7,547 nt of DNA. Source: Burkholderiaceae bacterium (GTDB lineage Bacteria; Pseudomonadota; Gammaproteobacteria; Burkholderiales; Burkholderiaceae). The number at the start of each line of letters is the position of its first letter. Position 1 is the stretch's first letter. The notes under the pieces are model-generated. The model ran no database searches. It was not told the origin of the DNA and saw only the letters and a list, made by a program, of their open reading frames with translations. The stretch spans positions 1 through 7,547 of the forward strand of contig JAKONL010000203.1 in assembly GCA_022701965.1 (NCBI GenBank), in the 5' to 3' direction. The translations under genes and the position numbers were made by a program. Below, one piece after another: positions 7,166-7,547 of the stretch.

Positions 7166-7547
7166 TCAATTGCCATGGATCACACGCATTCCTTGACGCT
7201 GCAAGCGCACTGCAGCCTTCACTCTGTTGGCCGGTAGCGGCGCTCGATACCAGGCGCTCTCGGGTGCTGCTTCCACCTGCAGGACCGCACGCCAATCCGA
7301 ATGCGCCAGATCCCGGTAGCCGGCAATCCACCCCAAAGCTTCGACATCCGGGTGAGACTTGCGGCGCAGAAGCCTTCTCTCGCCAGGCCGAAGCACAAAT
7401 TCCTCCCGCGTCAGCATGTCGCTTCCCAAAGCGGTGCGGTCGCTTGAATTCAACGAGAAAAAGTCTGCCGACTCGAATGCGACGGAAGATCGCAGCTCGT
7501 ACATACGTAGAAGAACTGGAGTGGCTCGCAACTTAGCATCGGGATTC
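7166..7547 (-). CDS. tssJ: TssJ (SciN), T6SS outer-membrane lipoprotein (C-terminal part, 5' end outside window)
   Basis: About 126 codons up to the TGA at 7168-7166; the reading frame is open to the right edge. The lipoprotein signal peptide and lipobox Cys are not in the window, so lipidation is inferred from the family (PF12790). TssJ is a transthyretin-like lipoprotein that holds the TssM periplasmic tip at the outer membrane. The first visible residues NPDAK, then PVLLRMYEL, ADFFSL, LTREEFVLRPGE and GWIAGYRDL follow the family pattern NPD..G.p.pv.vr.yqL, a.F...d, L..e...l.PG, .g.vA.yRD. An in-frame TTG at 7531 is not the true start, because family-matching residues precede it. The gene ends 60 bases before tssK and reads into it. 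Identity is secure; the sequence is partial. Confidence 0.94.
   Translation of the reverse strand, partial: NPDAKLRATPVLLRMYELRSSVAFESADFFSLNSSDRTALGSDMLTREEFVLRPGERRLLRRKSHPDVEALGWIAGYRDLAHSDWRAVLQVEAAPESAWYRAPLPANRVKAAVRLQRQGMRVIHGN

Overview
The window is a stretch of a type VI secretion system (T6SS) locus. All genes lie on the minus strand and are tightly packed. The DNA is G+C-rich, with strong G/C preference at third codon positions and long shadow frames on the other strand. This fits a high-GC proteobacterium, most likely beta or gamma. Nothing in the window fixes the genus.

In transcription order (right to left) it holds: tssJ (7547-7166, 5' end cut off by the window), tssK (7105-5750), tssL with a C-terminal OmpA-type peptidoglycan-binding domain (5753-4410), tssM (4397-321), and tagF (313-1, 3' end cut off). 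The junctions are a 60-base gap (tssJ/tssK), an ATGA overlap (tssK/tssL), a 12-base gap (tssL/tssM) and a 7-base gap (tssM/tagF). This looks like one operon with translational coupling. No promoter or terminator is visible, so both lie outside the window.

The genes form a working set. TssJ (outer-membrane lipoprotein), TssL and TssM (inner membrane) build the envelope-spanning membrane complex. TssK connects that complex to the baseplate. TagF is a post-translational repressor in systems controlled by Fha and a Ser/Thr kinase/phosphatase pair. The order tssJ-tssK-tssL-tssM-tagF matches the Pseudomonas aeruginosa H1-T6SS, so fha and ppkA/pppA homologues may lie just outside; this is inference.

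The most unusual feature is in TssM. Its N-terminal membrane hairpin appears twice in tandem with a constant 53-residue offset, giving four membrane segments before the cytoplasmic NTPase domain instead of the usual two. I see no new system: no mobile element, RNA gene, CRISPR array, toxin/immunity pair or unexplained gap.
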